Shown: positions 24,014-36,480, counted from the first letter of the stretch. The stretch: DNA of 64,000 nucleotides from Vesta saturnalis (GCA_036346205.1 JARFJB010002472.1:6657501-6721500), one strand, 5' to 3'. Notes: generated by a model not told the origin, from the sequence alone. Made by a program: numbers and translations.

Positions 24014-26489
24014 CTACGCTAAACTCACAAAAAACTGTTTTTTCTCACTTTCAGTTCTGCAAACTCTTATTATTTGTTTCATGTTTATTTGATCAGCAAT
24101 TTCATGCTCAATTGCCAAAATAGCCAAACCGTTAAGACGATTTTGAGTTGTAGTGGAACGTAAGAAGTTCTTAATTAATTTTAATTTAGAGAAACTCCTT
24201 TCCCCACTCGCTACAGTTACTGATATAGTGAGCAATATTCTTAAGGCAACACTAAGGTTTGGAGCAAAATTTAACATTGTTATTAATTTCAATGCATTGC
24301 TTACGGTGTCTTTTTTCCCAAAAGCGCAGAAACGGCAGATATTTCCTCTGCTAATTCCATCCCATTAATGTCAACAGAATCGCCATCAATTAAAATAAGC
24401 TCCAAATCCTTGCTGTGTTTTAATAGCGTTTCTTTAGGCATGGTTTTTAAATCGTATATATTATATAAGAATTGAAAATTGTTACTATGGTGACTAAGAT
24501 GTTCAAATCTAGCATCTAGCGCATTTAGTGCTTGATCAATTGTAAAATAAAAAAAATCTATCTTATATTCTTCTTTGGGATCTTCAATAGGATCATCTCG
24601 TGCTTCATATGGGAAGTTGGTTTTCTTTCTTCTTACGCGATGTCGTGGTATTGTTGATTCAAAATTACATTCAAAATCAATTTCATCAGCCAATTCTCTT
24701 GCATCAACAATAGTTTCATTGAACGCTTTATCCGATCTTAAATCCTTAAAGAATGTTTTGCAGTTTTTTAGATCAAGTGCAGATGCTAAATCGAAATCTT
24801 TTGTCTATTGAACACAAAAATTTAAACTGTTTAATACAATTTAATAAACCCGAACCTTCGTCTCTTATTAAATTATCAATTTCTTGGTTTGCATAAATGC
24901 TTAACAAAGCGTCATACACCCCTCCCATATGAAATCTTAAAGGCTTTAAGGCCTCTATCCTACTCTCCCATCTAGTGTCACTCAATGGTTTTAATGTTAA
25001 AACTCGTTAGACATGCTTTAGAAGTATTGACCATCGAAAAATAGATGCCAAAAAAAATAAATATATTTTTTGGACCATATTGAAGAAAATAGCGGCTTCT
25101 AAGGATGCCTTTGCCATATCATTAACCACTAAATTGAGAGAGTGGCTACTACACGGAACGTAGAATGCACGCGAATTTAAACTTTTAATTCGAGATTACA
25201 CTCCTGCTTTATCGCCCCTCATATTGGACCCGTTATCATATCCTTGTCCTCTAATATCCTGAAAATTTAAACCCAAAGCATTAAGTTCTCCAATTATAAT
25301 TTCAGACAGTTGTTTCCCTGTGGATTTTTCAACTGGAAGGAAGCACAAAAACCTTTCATTAATTTTTATTTCAGCTTCATTGCAATCCAATTTATTAATT
25401 GAAACATATCTGATTACAAGAGTCATTTGCTCCACCTTACTAATATCAGGAGTACAATCTAAAATTATGGAATAGTATTTGGCTTTTTTTTATATCATTA
25501 ATGATATGTGATTTCACACTCTGATGCAGCAGGTCTATTATCTTGTTTTGTATATTTTTCCCGAGATAGTGAGCTTTACTCTCCTCTTTTTTGAGTACTA
25601 TGCGCACGTGCTCTTCCATAATGGGATCAAATTTAGATAGCAGCTCAATTATTTTTAAAAATTTACCGTTATTATGCTTAAACAACTTGTCGCTTGTACC
25701 TTGAAAAGCTAAACAACTTTTACCGAGCATGTTAGTGATTGCAACGATTCTCAGAAGCACCTCGTACCTTGTTTCAGCGTTAATAACTTTTTGAGCAGCC
25801 GCATCTATAGTTTTACAACACTTTAATTTTTGATTCAGTTCTAGCCATGATTTTTGGGCCTGGATGTGGTTTTTAGAAATTTCATTGTCTTTTAATGTTT
25901 TAACGAGGTGTTTCCAACTTTTAAAACCTTCTTTTGAAAGAGAACTCATCACACGATAGAAAATTTTGTAGCAAAAGCAGTATATACAGTTTTTGGAAAT
26001 AGAGTACACTAGCCAATGTCTTGCAACTTGCTCTCCATTGCTTAAAATTCGAGTAGAATAATGTGCACTAAATTTTCGACCAGAGTCATCGGAAGGGAAT
26101 TTGTAATTGTGCAATGGTTTAGATGGACCTTGTTTTACCAAGAAACTTCTTTCGCCCTCTCCTAAAATTGTTGGCCACAATGCTGGATCTGTGCTTAAAC
26201 TTTGCAGAGCGCTGTCCGTAAGTGCCAGGTTGCTGCCAATTTTTATAGTACTTGGCGGCGGAATTGTGCCCGTTCCTGTTGATTGCGAAATATCGTCTAG
26301 ACTTTGGTCGTCATCACTCCTTCACAATTCCGATGTTAGATTGTTTGCCTCCTCTTTACTTTGGGTACCACCAGAACTCTGAAAATAGTTCTTTAAAGCG
26401 CCAGCTTGTTTTTGCCTTTCGGTTTCCTTTTCCATCCTGCGTCTTTCATATTGGTAACCAGATAGTTTTCTTCTTCCATCAGCAGACAT
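24014..26489 (-). pseudogene. hAT transposase (TTF-type zinc finger / DUF4371), few lesions
   Basis: Nearly complete hAT-superfamily transposase on the minus strand, start MSADGRRKLSGYQYERRRME at 26489. Visible in order: Lys/Glu-rich N-terminus; WPTILGEGERSFLVKQGP and the TTF-type finger (HWLVYSISKNCIYCFCYKIF, about 26010-25950); the DUF4371 part (GFKSWKHLVKTLKDNE, YEVLLRIVAITNMLG, IIDLLHQSVKSHII); LNALGLNFQDIRGQGYDNGS (about 25290-25230); SDTRWESRIEALKPLRFH; and the C-terminal hAT dimerisation block VASGERSFSKLKLIKNFLRS plus LAILAIEHEIADQ ending at 24014. Lesions I can see are stops near 26330, 25196 and 25020, one indel in an A8 run near 25480 and one near 24795. Otherwise the reading is continuous, so the insertion looks fairly young. 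Confidence 0.88.
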
Positions 26490-28524
26490 TCTTAAACAGA
26501 TTAAGATATCTTAAATTAAACAAATATAATAATATAAATTAAACGTGAAGATTTATCCTCTTCAAAAAACAAGTATTTTTTTTTAATTTTAGCAAAAAAA
26601 CGCTTTTGAATTTTATTATGTACCACTGAGCTAACTTCGATTCTGGAATCAGTAAAACTTTCATATTTTGTGTGAAAAATTTCAGCCCTCTGGTGTGCAA
26701 CAGTAAAAAAAAATGTTTAAAATTTTTTTTAAAAAGTCGCAAATTTTGCAGGATCGTATTACTACAGGAGCGAGGAGCTGGTCATATATCTTTAGAGACA
26801 TTTTTCTCCATATTTCCACTCGGAGAATCTGTCATTGAAATATGTACATATGTTTTCGAGAAAGCCTGCATACTTTCAGGTGACATTGTTCTGAGCTCAA
26901 AACCACTTAATCTGGACGCCAATAAATGAATTAAAATAAATTGCCTGATACCTAATTACAAAAAGCAATTAAATGAAATAGAAACTTACGTCAAGTAAGT
27001 AACAATAGTAGTAGGTAGGTACTGGTAAGTAGCAACAGCAATACGAAAGTTGAAATCACTTTCCAATTGATCACTTCTAAATTGACTCAGTTACGGTAAC
27101 ACCAATGAGACTTAATAATCAAAAACATCATTGTATAAAGTAATTAAATTATGAAATATAATACATACTCACATTTTTGTAGAATAATAAAAAAAGGACC
27201 AACGGTCGACGAGTTGCGATAAGTAAACTATAAGTACAAGAGTGCTTTGCATTCGTCCTGAGCAAAAGAACTGAACATAGAATAGATCCGGGAACCGTTC
27301 CGTAAAGACTAGCGTATTAGACATGCGCCGCCGCTTATCAGGTTTTCTTAAACATGCGCGCCGCCGAGTCACTGCCGGTTTTAAAATCCGATATCTTTTT
27401 TTTAATTTTATTAAATTTTAACACTCTCTTCATGTATACGATGCTATAAACGTTTTTCTTTAGCACTATGTTTTAGTCTCTAAAAAGCCTTGTGTCCGGT
27501 CTGGTGCGACGTGCGAGCCGAGACTAGTTCTGTTGCAAAAATGAAGTGATAGAGAAAATTTTTATGAGAACTACAAGACGTCATAATGCGCAGATAACAC
27601 TATTCGTTCGGACGATCTCATTTTTAAAATTGTAGGGGAGTACAATAATTTGACAAACTTAGTTTGTTTTCGCGTGTACGAAGTTTTTGTGATTTTTGTT
27701 GTATTTGCTTGTTTTGATCGATATATAATAATCAGAGCCTTTTAAGGCTACAAACAATAATTTATTTGCTACGTAAGGTAAGAATTGTTGTTATAACGAT
27801 AGTGTATATATTATAAACCTTATATGCACCGGCACTGTTTTTTTCCGCACTTATTTTTTCGCGCAGAAAGTGGAATTACGTCATGTAGTTCACATAAAAA
27901 ATTTACTCTACGATTTCCATCCCAATGCATTGTCAACGGGTTACTATAAATAAGATTAATTCTACTAATAGTTGATAGAGGTAATCTTACTATAAATGGT
28001 CAGTAGAATTTCACAAAGCAACCACTTGCTTTGTGATATATTTAACAAGACTGGGCGACTTCTATTTATAGTCAAAACACTTCCCGTCACATATTGTGAA
28101 AAATAATTGCAACTGTCTAAACTCAGAACGTTTTCATCTATTTATTAAATATATATAATAAAGAAACAAAAAAGGTCAATTATATTTAATTGTGCTACTT
28201 ATGTTATTTGTTTATTTAATTAATTGAATGTCTTTAATCATACTCATTTGATTATAGTGCTCCAAAACTTAAACAAAATAATTTATAAGGCATGCCGCCC
28301 TTTAGATTTGCCGCCCCGGACAAATGTCGTGTTTGGTCATTTCTTTTCATTCATTTTAGGTTTCAACTACCTTCTGTTTTGGACAACATCAATGAAATGT
28401 CGTCATAAACAACTCTTACATCAAAGAAAATCAGGGAATAAATGTGAGAACTAAAATTTGATTTATATGATATTATAAGTATTACATGCGCATGAATATT
28501 GTAGAATACTTGAACAATCAAGGC
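26490..28524. other. Flank of hAT and intergenic DNA
   Basis: Probably contains the 5' part of the hAT element; a candidate end is CAGTGACTCGG (reverse strand, ending at 27374), but no 8-bp target duplication could be matched. At 28290-28335 a GCCGCCC...TTTGCCGCCCCGGACAAA stretch resembles 23648-23690 in the same orientation. It may be a piece of a related hAT terminus. No gene was seen. Confidence 0.4.
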
Positions 28525-28980
28525 CATTTTGGCTCAAAATGCTGAGATGTATCATAGGCAACGTCTTCATTTTGAGCGAATTCAGCAAAATCGTCATCGT
28601 TCTGGTCGATCACGATTTCTGGTCTGTATCCGCAGGACTGTCCAGCACCATATTTGTACAAGCTGGAACAGTTCAGTGCAGCTTTATGCAGGTGCAGGCT
28701 TCAGTACAGCCGGTAAGGCATTTGCAAGAGATTGTTTTCAAGAGCTCCGGAGGTGCAGCATTTCTTGCCATTTTACAGCAATTAATCGTCTGTTCCCTCT
28801 CACCCACCCCCATTCCAAAGGATTTTTGTGATAACCCAATCACTGCATCACCTGGCGGTATGTCGTATGTCTGACGTGAGCCGAAGTTTAGTAGAGCTGC
28901 TGATGAGCTGCAATGATGGTTGTAATGTGCACAAGTAAGGTGCTCTGTCCCTACTCTCTCTGTTGGTCAAGGTTATTGTA
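28525..28980 (-). pseudogene. PIN-like/Cys-rich family copy A, C-terminal part
   Basis: The C-terminal end of the gene whose main part lies at 32317-34563, separated by a LINE. On the minus strand one reads HTTYRQVMQ, LGYHKNPLEWGWVRGNR, then after a frameshift PPELLKTISCKCLTGCTEAC, CTELCTN, and an acidic tail (RPERDDDFAEFAQNEDVAYD). LLKTISCKC..GC..AC and the following CTELC are the Cys-rich signature of this recurrent family. The plus-strand frames over the same bases are shadows. Confidence 0.78.
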
Positions 28981-29097
28981 TAGTGATGTGAATTTAATAA
29001 TAAGTAATCTACTAAAATATGTCTTATTTTTAACTAATATTTTTACAAGTGAATATATTAGTTTTGTTAAAAAGTATTTGTGATTAATTTTGTACAA

Positions 29098-29950
29098 ATG
29101 AGTTTTTGTGGATCGTGTATATCTACCATAAACAGGTCTGATAAGGAAAAAATTGCGTATAGCAGCTGTAATTCTCTATATCATTGGAAGTGTCTAAATA
29201 TTACCGAAGTAGAGTCTAACTTACTAAAAAATTTATTTGTCATAATTGTCAGAAACAAAGAAGATTGAGTAGGAGTGATTCATCGAATACAGATTGTGGT
29301 GCAGGCAGTGATATGGAGGATCTTAAATTGCTACTTAAAAATGAAATGGAGGCTTTGAAAGGTGAGATATCTTAATTAAGTAAATAAATCGATTAATTTC
29401 TGTAATCATAAAGTTGATGGCAATGCTAAAATTATTGCCAATCAAATTTTTTAATTAAAAAACAGCATTATGGATAAGCTTGTAGCTGAAAATGTGTCTC
29501 TAAAACAACAAGTTAAAGGATTAAAAAATGAACTTGACACGGTAAATCAAGAATCACGATTAAATACCGTGGAGATACATGGATTGCCTCTGAAGGATGA
29601 TGATCCCATTTTTCCTGAGTTACAAAAACTATCATCTGCAATTGGTTTCAGGATGGACGAAGATATGATAGATAATGTATTCAAAATCAAAAATAAACAA
29701 CCGGAGAAACATAGTATGGTACTTGTGAAATTTCTTAAGGCGCTCTGATAAAATCTTGTTTATGTCCAAGAAAAAAATTAAGAAAGATTTGAACACTATT
29801 CACTTAGGCTTGATGACAAGTGCACCGATATATGTGAATGATTCACTAACCCAAATAAGGCGTTTACTATTATCCAAAGTGAGAAAATTTAAAAGAGATT
29901 ATGCTTGGAAATATGTTTGGGTAAGTGGTGGAAAAATAATACTCAGATAG
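29098..29950 (+). pseudogene. LINE ORF1: PHD-like finger, coiled coil
   Basis: Begins MSFCGSCISTINRSDKEKIA with a Cys/His finger (CGSC ... YHWKCLNIT), as in ORF1 of CR1/Jockey-group insect LINEs. It is followed by an acidic linker, a coiled-coil stretch (MDKLVAENVSLKQQVKGLKN, 29470), then ESRLNTVEIHGLPLKDDDPI and a C-terminal block ending KYVWVSGGKIILR at 29950. ORF1 proteins bind the element RNA. Frameshifts near 29265, 29370-29460 and 29745 break it. Confidence 0.72.
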
Positions 29951-30059
29951 ACTGATACCTCGAAAATCGAAATTATAACTAATCAAGATGATAATAAAAT
30001 TATTACCAAATAATTTTTAATATAAATATTTTATTTACATATTAATAATATGCAATTCT

Positions 30060-32129
30060 TTGTTCTTTTTGTCAGTTAATAATTTTATAGTGTATTATCC
30101 AAATGTGCGAGGTTTCAGGACAAAGATTAAAGAATTCTATAAATCAATGGTGGTGAATGAGTTTGATGTTGTGGCTCTGACTGAAATCTGGTTGTACGAT
30201 GGGATCTATGATAATGAGATATTTGATTCGAGGTACACTGTGTGGTGTGCTGATAGACCAGGGGATGGCAGGAGAGGAGGAGTGCTGTTAGCAATCAAAT
30301 CTTCCCTTAGACCACGAGTACTCAGCCACTACTGCACTAGTCAAGTCAATTCAGTAAATATTCTTCCTATTTTAAGAATAGTTTTAAAAAAGTAAGATCG
30401 TCTCTAAAAAAAAAATTAATGATGCATATACTCTATTTATTAGGGACATTGAAATGTCTATAGGGTCGGATGCAAATAAGTTTTGGTCATATACAAAATT
30501 GTTAAGGTCAAAGGCAAAAATTTTAGATGAAATGTTTCTTAATAATGTTAAATATCAATAAGTTATGCTTTTGCTGATTATTTCAGCTCGGTGTATAGTA
30601 ATGAACCAGCTGAGTATAATATTGAGAAAATAATGTTAGATAATAATAATTGTAATTATATTGACAATAATTGTTTTAATTTTGGTTTACTCTCTGTGAG
30701 TGATGTTATGCAGGGTTTTGAGGATTTAAAAAATAAAAAAAGTAGTGGCCCAGATGGAATCCCTACTTATGTGTATAAAGAACTCAAGTATGTTTTATTA
30801 TTACCGTTACATTACATTTTCAATTTATCTTTGAGTAGTGGGGTTTTTCCAACCCTCTGAAAGCTGCTAAGTTAATTCCTGTATATAAATCTGGGGTAGA
30901 ATCCCAAATTAGAAATTATAGACCAGTATCGATACTGAATACCCCAGCAAAGGTTTTTGAGAACGTTATTTATACAAGGCTTTTGTGTAATGTTAAAAAT
31001 GTGCTTAGTTCTTTTCAGCATGGATTTATTTCAAATAGGAGTACAGAAACTAATCTCATGGTTTTCATTAATTATGCACAATCCATTTTGGACCAGGGAG
31101 GCAGATTGGATGCAATATATACTGATTTCTCAAAAGCCTTCGATGTGGTTGACCATGGCATACTTTTAACTAAACTTTTTAAGTTACCTGCAAGTAAATT
31201 AGTATTATCATGGTTCTGCACATATTTACAAAATCGCACCTTAAAGGTAAGGTTTTTAAATCATGAATCCAAAAACCTTATTCTTCTCTCAGGTATTGGA
31301 CATGGTTCTAAATTAGGACCTATTATTTTTGTCTTATTTTCAAAAATTTATAGAGTTATAGAATCTAGTGAACATATCTCAATTTTGCAAAATGATCTGA
31401 ATGCCTTAGCAGATTGGTGTAATAATAATAAATTATTACTAAATGTAGACAAGTGTGTAGCAATGTCAATTTCGAGGCAAAAGTCATCTGATGTACCGAA
31501 CTAGCATATTAATGGTTCCTACCTTAAATCTGTAAGTAGTATTAAAGACTTAGGAGTGGTATTTACTAATTCACTTTCGTTTTCTGAACATATTGATACC
31601 ATAACTAAAAAATCATATAAAATGATTGGATTTATTAAAAGATGTACAAGCGACTTTGCTAACCATAAAGGAATAATTTTGCTATTTCAATCTTTAGTTG
31701 GAAGCAGACTCCACTGCGTGGATGCCTAGCACAAAAAAGGATATCTCCAAACTTGAGATTATACAGAATCATATGTCTACTAGTGAACTTAGGAAGATTG
31801 CTGGTTTGTACAGTCTTGATATGCGACGTAAAGTCGCTAGCTTAATGTTTATTTTTAAACTGTGGAACAATGAAATTGATTGTCCACAGTTACTAAGTGA
31901 AGTTGCTTTACATGTTCCTAGGTCCTTAGAAGTACGTTGGGCGAATATCTTTAATATTAAAAGAACACGCACAGAATCTTACAAAAATTCAACTTTTATT
32001 CAAGCACTAAATCTGTTTAACCTATTAAATAAGGAACCACATATAGACATATTTTTCAACTCCAAAATTCAATTTAAAAAGTACATACATAAAATAATGA
32101 CCATGGTACAGAGTGAAGAGTTAAAGTAA
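30060..32129 (+). pseudogene. LINE ORF2: endonuclease and reverse transcriptase, catalytic motif deleted
   Basis: The N-terminal AP-endonuclease part (NFIVYYPNVRGFRTKIKEFY, VALTEIWL, RPGDGRRGGVLLAI) is cut short near 30340. The linker and RT follow: KKSSGPDGIPTYVYKEL (30744), RNYRPVSILNTPAKVFENVI (30912), FQHGFISNRSTETNL, YTDFSKAFDVVDHGIL (31118), GIGHGSKLGPIIFVLF (31293), then directly SKIYRVIESSEH and LNALADWCNNNKLLLNVDKC. The FADD-type catalytic motif that should lie between VLF and KIYRVIES is missing. The C-terminal domain (LEIIQNHMSTSELRKIAGLY, ending SEELK at 32128) is mostly open. Both endonuclease and RT are disabled. Confidence 0.82.
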
Positions 32130-32316
32130 ATAAAGTAAATTTAATCTAATTTGTTATCTTTTTGTTTTTTGTTGTATATCTAAGTTTAGTCTTGCTTTTG
32201 TAAGTTGTTCTATGTGGGCTGATTTAGGTTTAATACCTGTGGTACTACAATCGTGAATTTGTAAAATCGTGTATATGAATTAATAAATAAATAAAATAAA
32301 TACAAAAATAAATAAA

Positions 32317-34563
32317 TGTCAAGTAGCGCAAGTTAGTGAGGGATTGTTTGGAGTTACCTCCATATAATGCGAATAAAATGCGCTCTCCCGCATCTAAAAT
32401 ATCTGCAGTGACGGTAGAAATGTCATAACATTTTTGTACAGCCTCCTGCAATGGATTTGAACGAAAGTTGAACGTGTCATCGTACCCACTTATTACATGT
32501 AGGGCCAATATAGTGCCAGAAAAATCATATTTTAATAATGTGGGTGAATAGAAAAGATCTGGTGAATTACCTTTCCCAGGTTTTCAGATGTAAACGTTGC
32601 CAGTTGCAGGAAAAGTTCCTGTGAGCAAGACAAGCAAGTCAACGTCTTCACCCACAATCACAACAGCCGCATATTGTGAGGCTAGGGATTTAGCAGTGCT
32701 GGCTATTAGTACATCAGCATCTACAGATTGTTTGGTGGTAATGTTGGAAGTTTGAACTATAGTCTGAAGAAGTTTGACAAAGCGTTTCCTGGTTTTCTCG
32801 TTAGACAGTAACTCCTCCTGAGGTGTTGTTTTGTCGAATATGACACCATCTGAAGCATTTACTTTGAATCTCCTTGCTCGTTCTTCGCTCTTGGTACTTT
32901 GGCAGGTATCTTCTGAGTAGCCGTCAAAACAACCATTAGAGAGTAACCATAATGATCTTGGATGTACTTGACGTAATCTGCGCAATCCGTTCGAATGTCA
33001 CATTTCGAGTCCAGGCGACATTGTGCAGTAGATGCCCACCATCTGCAAAAACCATGTGATTCGTAAGGAGTTCCTAGTCAATTGAAAGGGGTGCAAATTC
33101 AGAATACAAGGTAGACTTGGTGCCTTTACGCATACCATCCTCCTTGAATAGGGACATTGGATATGGCGCTAGTTCGTAGGAAAGAAAGTCCTTCAAGTCA
33201 GAGATTTCTTTGCTACGCACATTCTTCTTGCCAACTTTCATTTTATTTTATTTTATCAAGCGCAAGGGTTACCACTTTGCTCTTCTTTTTGAAGGAAACT
33301 TTACCAAAAGTTGATCCAACAATTCTCCTGCTATACCAATTTCTTGGGCTTTGTGGCAAATGACCTGATCGCTCTCTACCAGTCCAGAGCTAATGCTCAT
33401 AATCACGTCCGCTTCTGGGAATGACGGATGATTTGAAAACCACTCCTGCAGCTTTCTTACATCTTGGTGCTATATCCTGTAGGTCACGTCTGTCATGCCC
33501 CGCCCAGAAGTCAATCCTCCTCCTACCTTCACATCTTTTATAAGTTTCTGTTCTATGGTCATGCTGTCTTTCAATCCTGACATTTCCTGTACATATAAAT
33601 GAGAACTTTTGGCATATGGCTAATGAGCTGCAGCGTGAAAAAATGGAATCATCTTCTAGGTAGTACTCACATGGAGATGACCATTTTAAAGTATTGCACC
33701 CAAACTCTCAAGAGTATTAGAGAATTTCTCCTTCATACCTTTGATTGCTTCCACATCGTCAGCTAACAAATTAATCGATTGATTCGCATGTGATAGTAGT
33801 CTGAGGGATTCATTTTTTCTTCAACAGTGAATTCAATAGTATCCAGTATGAAATGAGTCAAAGCCTGATACGCCAAAAGGTGAATATGCATGACCATACG
33901 TAATTTTAGTGACACATTTTCCGCATATACAGTTATAAACAGTTCACTAATTCCACTTCCGGCCATACTAGAGCCAATTGTTCCTAAGTACAACATTAAT
34001 ATATGAAACCCACCAAGTCTAGCAATTACTTCGTTCGCAATGGTGGGTGTTGTGCATTATGGGGAATTTCCTGGACCTTCATGTACAGGGGTTAGCCATA
34101 CGTTACGAAACCTATTTGTTGCTTGATGTCGTCACATTTTTGACGAGCTGTGACAAGTGACGTCAGGACGGTGTCGTGATGACTTAGTGGAACTTTGATC
34201 CTTGCAAGTGAATACCTGTGGACCATTTAGTCACAGGACTTCAGTATAGACTGAAAAATGATATTTGTAGCAGCAGATGAGAAACTATGAAGATCTTTGA
34301 TTGAAGTAGAAGGATTGGATTTTTCTTCTTCACTTAAACGTTGTTTTTTCTGCCTGTTGCGCAAAAAAATCCTCTTTTTATTATTTCAATAATCTGTACA
34401 CCGTTGACTTCCCCCACTCCCGTCATATTACTACATTATCTACACGATTTGTCGTATTTTGATACTTTAAGGCATTATGTACATTCAGGATGATAATTTT
34501 TTCATTGCCAGAGAGCGAACTAACTTTCAAACGTTTTGCTGGAGAAAAATCGGAAGTAGCCAT
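32317..34563 (-). pseudogene. PIN-like/Cys-rich family copy A, main part
   Basis: A multi-copy arthropod gene of unknown function; a second copy is at 61430-64000. On the minus strand: N-terminus MATSDFSPAKRLKVSSLSGN (34563) with an HTH-like stretch, KVPLSHHDTVLTSLVTARQK, LYLGTIGSSMAGSGISELFI (33980), GCFDGYSEDTCQSTKSEERA (32930), ELLSNEKTRKRFVKLLQTIV, SVDADVLIASTAKSLASQYA, VVIVGEDVDLLVLLTGT (about 32630) and ALYGGNSKQSLTNLRY, where the LINE cuts in. The three acidic clusters (FDGY, DADVLI, GEDVDLL) resemble the metal sites of PIN/FEN/XRN-type nucleases; that is inference. Many frameshifts and stops between 33000 and 34300. Confidence 0.75.
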
Positions 34564-35086
34564 TTTCACCACCATTTGCAATCAAAACTCGCTGGATGTA
34601 ATATAAACAGACAAATCAAATTATGCTAAAAATTTAATAGTAAATAATCACCGTATGACTTCACAAAACAACATTAATGTTTACATTTTTGTATTAAACA
34701 AGACAAACTAGACGTTTTCAAAGCATTCGAAGTTTATAAACATGAACAGAAAGTACCTTTAATGAACAAACGGGTTGATCTTCTAGACTCAACTTTATAA
34801 ATTATCTACAGTATCGATCCAAGGTTACTCCCTTGAGACACACCTGGCCAAATAGCAAAATGAGCAAAGATTATTTGCTATAGCTTGTCGTCCTAAACCA
34901 ATATAATGTAGAATTGGTAACAGTACTTACTATGTATTTATAGTATCAAAAAGTCAACAGTCAAAAAGCACTAACGCGGTAATTTGATTACTATCCAATG
35001 CTCTAAAAATGTCCGTGATATCCAGAAGTGCCATAGGGCAACTAAGCCGAAATTTATCCCCCAAGGGAATGGCGTGACGGGTGTGT

Positions 35087-35089
<3 letters not shown>
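34564..35089. other. Intergenic, nothing recognised
   Basis: Short AT-rich spacer between the PIN-like gene copy and the (TA)n array; no feature seen. Confidence 0.5.
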
Positions 35090-35174
<85 letters not shown>

Positions 35175-35186
35175 TATATATATATA
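35090..35186. repeat. (TA)n microsatellite, left border of DD41D element
   Basis: Nearly 100 bp of TA ending exactly where the inverted repeat GGGTGATCC starts. Confidence 0.93.
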
Positions 35187-36478
35187 GGGTGATCCAAATT
35201 GAACTTTAGGATTTGAATTGAGCGCCATTTGCGTTGAACGTTGGGTGTTTGCAATTGTACATTTGGTATCGAAACATATGGCAAATTCATTATGGCGCCG
35301 TATACTGTGCAGCAACGCATACATATCGCACAAATTTATTATGAAAACAGGCGATCAGTTACGATTACATTAAGAAAACTTCGACCAATTTTTGGATGCA
35401 ATAATGCGCCCAATGAGCGTGCATTTCGTCATCTATTGCAAAATTTTGAAACAAGTGGTATGGTAATTGATAAACCAAGGGTCCGATATAAACGCAGAGG
35501 TCGTTCAGATGAAAATATTGCTCGCGTAAGTGATAGTGTGCATGAAGAACCAATCACGTCAATTCGTCACCGTTCGCAGCAATTGATTCTTTCATACGGC
35601 ACTACTCAACGAATTTTAACAAAAATCTGCATTTAAAGTCGTATAAAATTCACTTGACACAAGAACTTAAAGAAACGGGCCACCAGAAACTCCGTATATT
35701 TGTGAACTGGGTTTTAGAGAACACAGAAGTTGACGCTGATTTTTGTAAAAAAGTCATATTGTCCGATGAAGCCCATTTTCATTTAAATGGCTTTGTAAAT
35801 CGCCACAATTGTCACATGTGGGGTAGTGAAAATCCCCATGTTATTCAAGAAAAACCAATGCATCTACAAAAATGCACTGTCTGGTGTGCACTATGGGCTG
35901 GAGTAATCATTGGCCCATACCTTTTCGAGGACGAAGGTGGCAACGCTGTTAGTATCAACGGTGTACTCTATCGAAAGATGCTAAACGGCATTTTTTTCAA
36001 TGACACCAGCGATTTGAACTTGCGTGACATGTGGTTTCAACAGGATGGAGCCACAACTCACACAGCACATGAAACACTCACTTTACTTCAAACCAAATAT
36101 CATGGTCATGTTATCTCTCAGAGGGGTGACATCGATTGGCCACCGAGGTCTTGCGATCTAACCCCATTAGGCTTTTCTCTGTCGGGATATTTGAACGAAA
36201 GGGTTTATGCCAACAAACCTGCTACGATTCCAGAGCTAACAGAGAACATCAGGCGTGCAATTGCTGAAATAGAGCCCCATTTATGCAAAAGTGTTATGAA
36301 AAACTGCGCAAAAAGGATGGTATCGTGTCAACGGAGCCGTGGAGGACATTTGGCTGATATTATATTTCATACTTAACTGCTGAGTTTGTACTTTATACTG
36401 ATAGCAATGAAAGTCGGATTTTTCCAATATATTGATTTTTATTCAGAAAGCAAATCCTAAAGTTCAATTTGGATCACC

Positions 36479-36480
<2 letters not shown>
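35187..36480 (+). mobile_element. DD41D-type mariner-like element in (TA)n
   Basis: Inverted ends GGGTGATCCAAATTGAACTT (35187) and its complement finishing at 36480 agree over about 29 bp. Both sides are (TA)n, so the TA target lies within or became the microsatellite. 1.29 kb with a single transposase gene; the element is almost full length and looks young. Confidence 0.9.
35292..36376 (+). pseudogene. DD41D-type transposase, one frameshift, third Asp lost
   Basis: Starts MAPYTVQQRIHIAQIYYENR (35292), with N-terminal HTH domains up to SYGTTQRILTK. A one-base frameshift near 35633 separates this from HLKSYKIHLTQELKETGH. The catalytic core has VILSDEAHFHLNGFVNRHNC with the first Asp (about 35765) and WFQQDGATTHTAHETL with the second (about 36045). 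RGDIDWPPRSCDLTPLGF then follows. Where relatives read TPLDFFLWG this copy has TPLGFSLSG, so the third catalytic Asp is Gly. By my count that position lies 41 residues after the second Asp, hence DD41D. The end is GGHLADIIFHT at 36373. Length about 360 residues, as in the family. Dead by two independent lesions. Confidence 0.85.

Larger units (their letters stand above)
28985..32317 (+). mobile_element. Non-LTR retrotransposon (CR1/Jockey group), inserted in copy A
   Basis: Two-ORF LINE on the plus strand with a TAAA/TAAATAA-rich tail at 32280-32317. It separates the C-terminal part (28525-28980) from the rest (32317-34563) of a minus-strand gene, so it entered after that gene was in place. 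The 5' boundary near 28985 is inferred from where the host gene stops. About 3.3 kb, with internal deletions. Confidence 0.82.

Noticed and set aside
27300..27374. Right terminus of the hAT element at CAGTGACTCGG
   Set aside because: It does not match the candidate left end at 23628 well and no 8-bp target duplication could be paired.
28529..28874. Two overlapping plus-strand frames of about 100 residues
   Set aside because: Shadows of the minus-strand Cys-rich domain (LLKTISCKCLTGC).
34971..35333. Tyr-Ile repeat frames through (TA)n (also at 9171-9707, 23578-23787, 36469-36717, 53163-53390, 55861-56139)
   Set aside because: (TA)n lacks stops in these frames; no gene.
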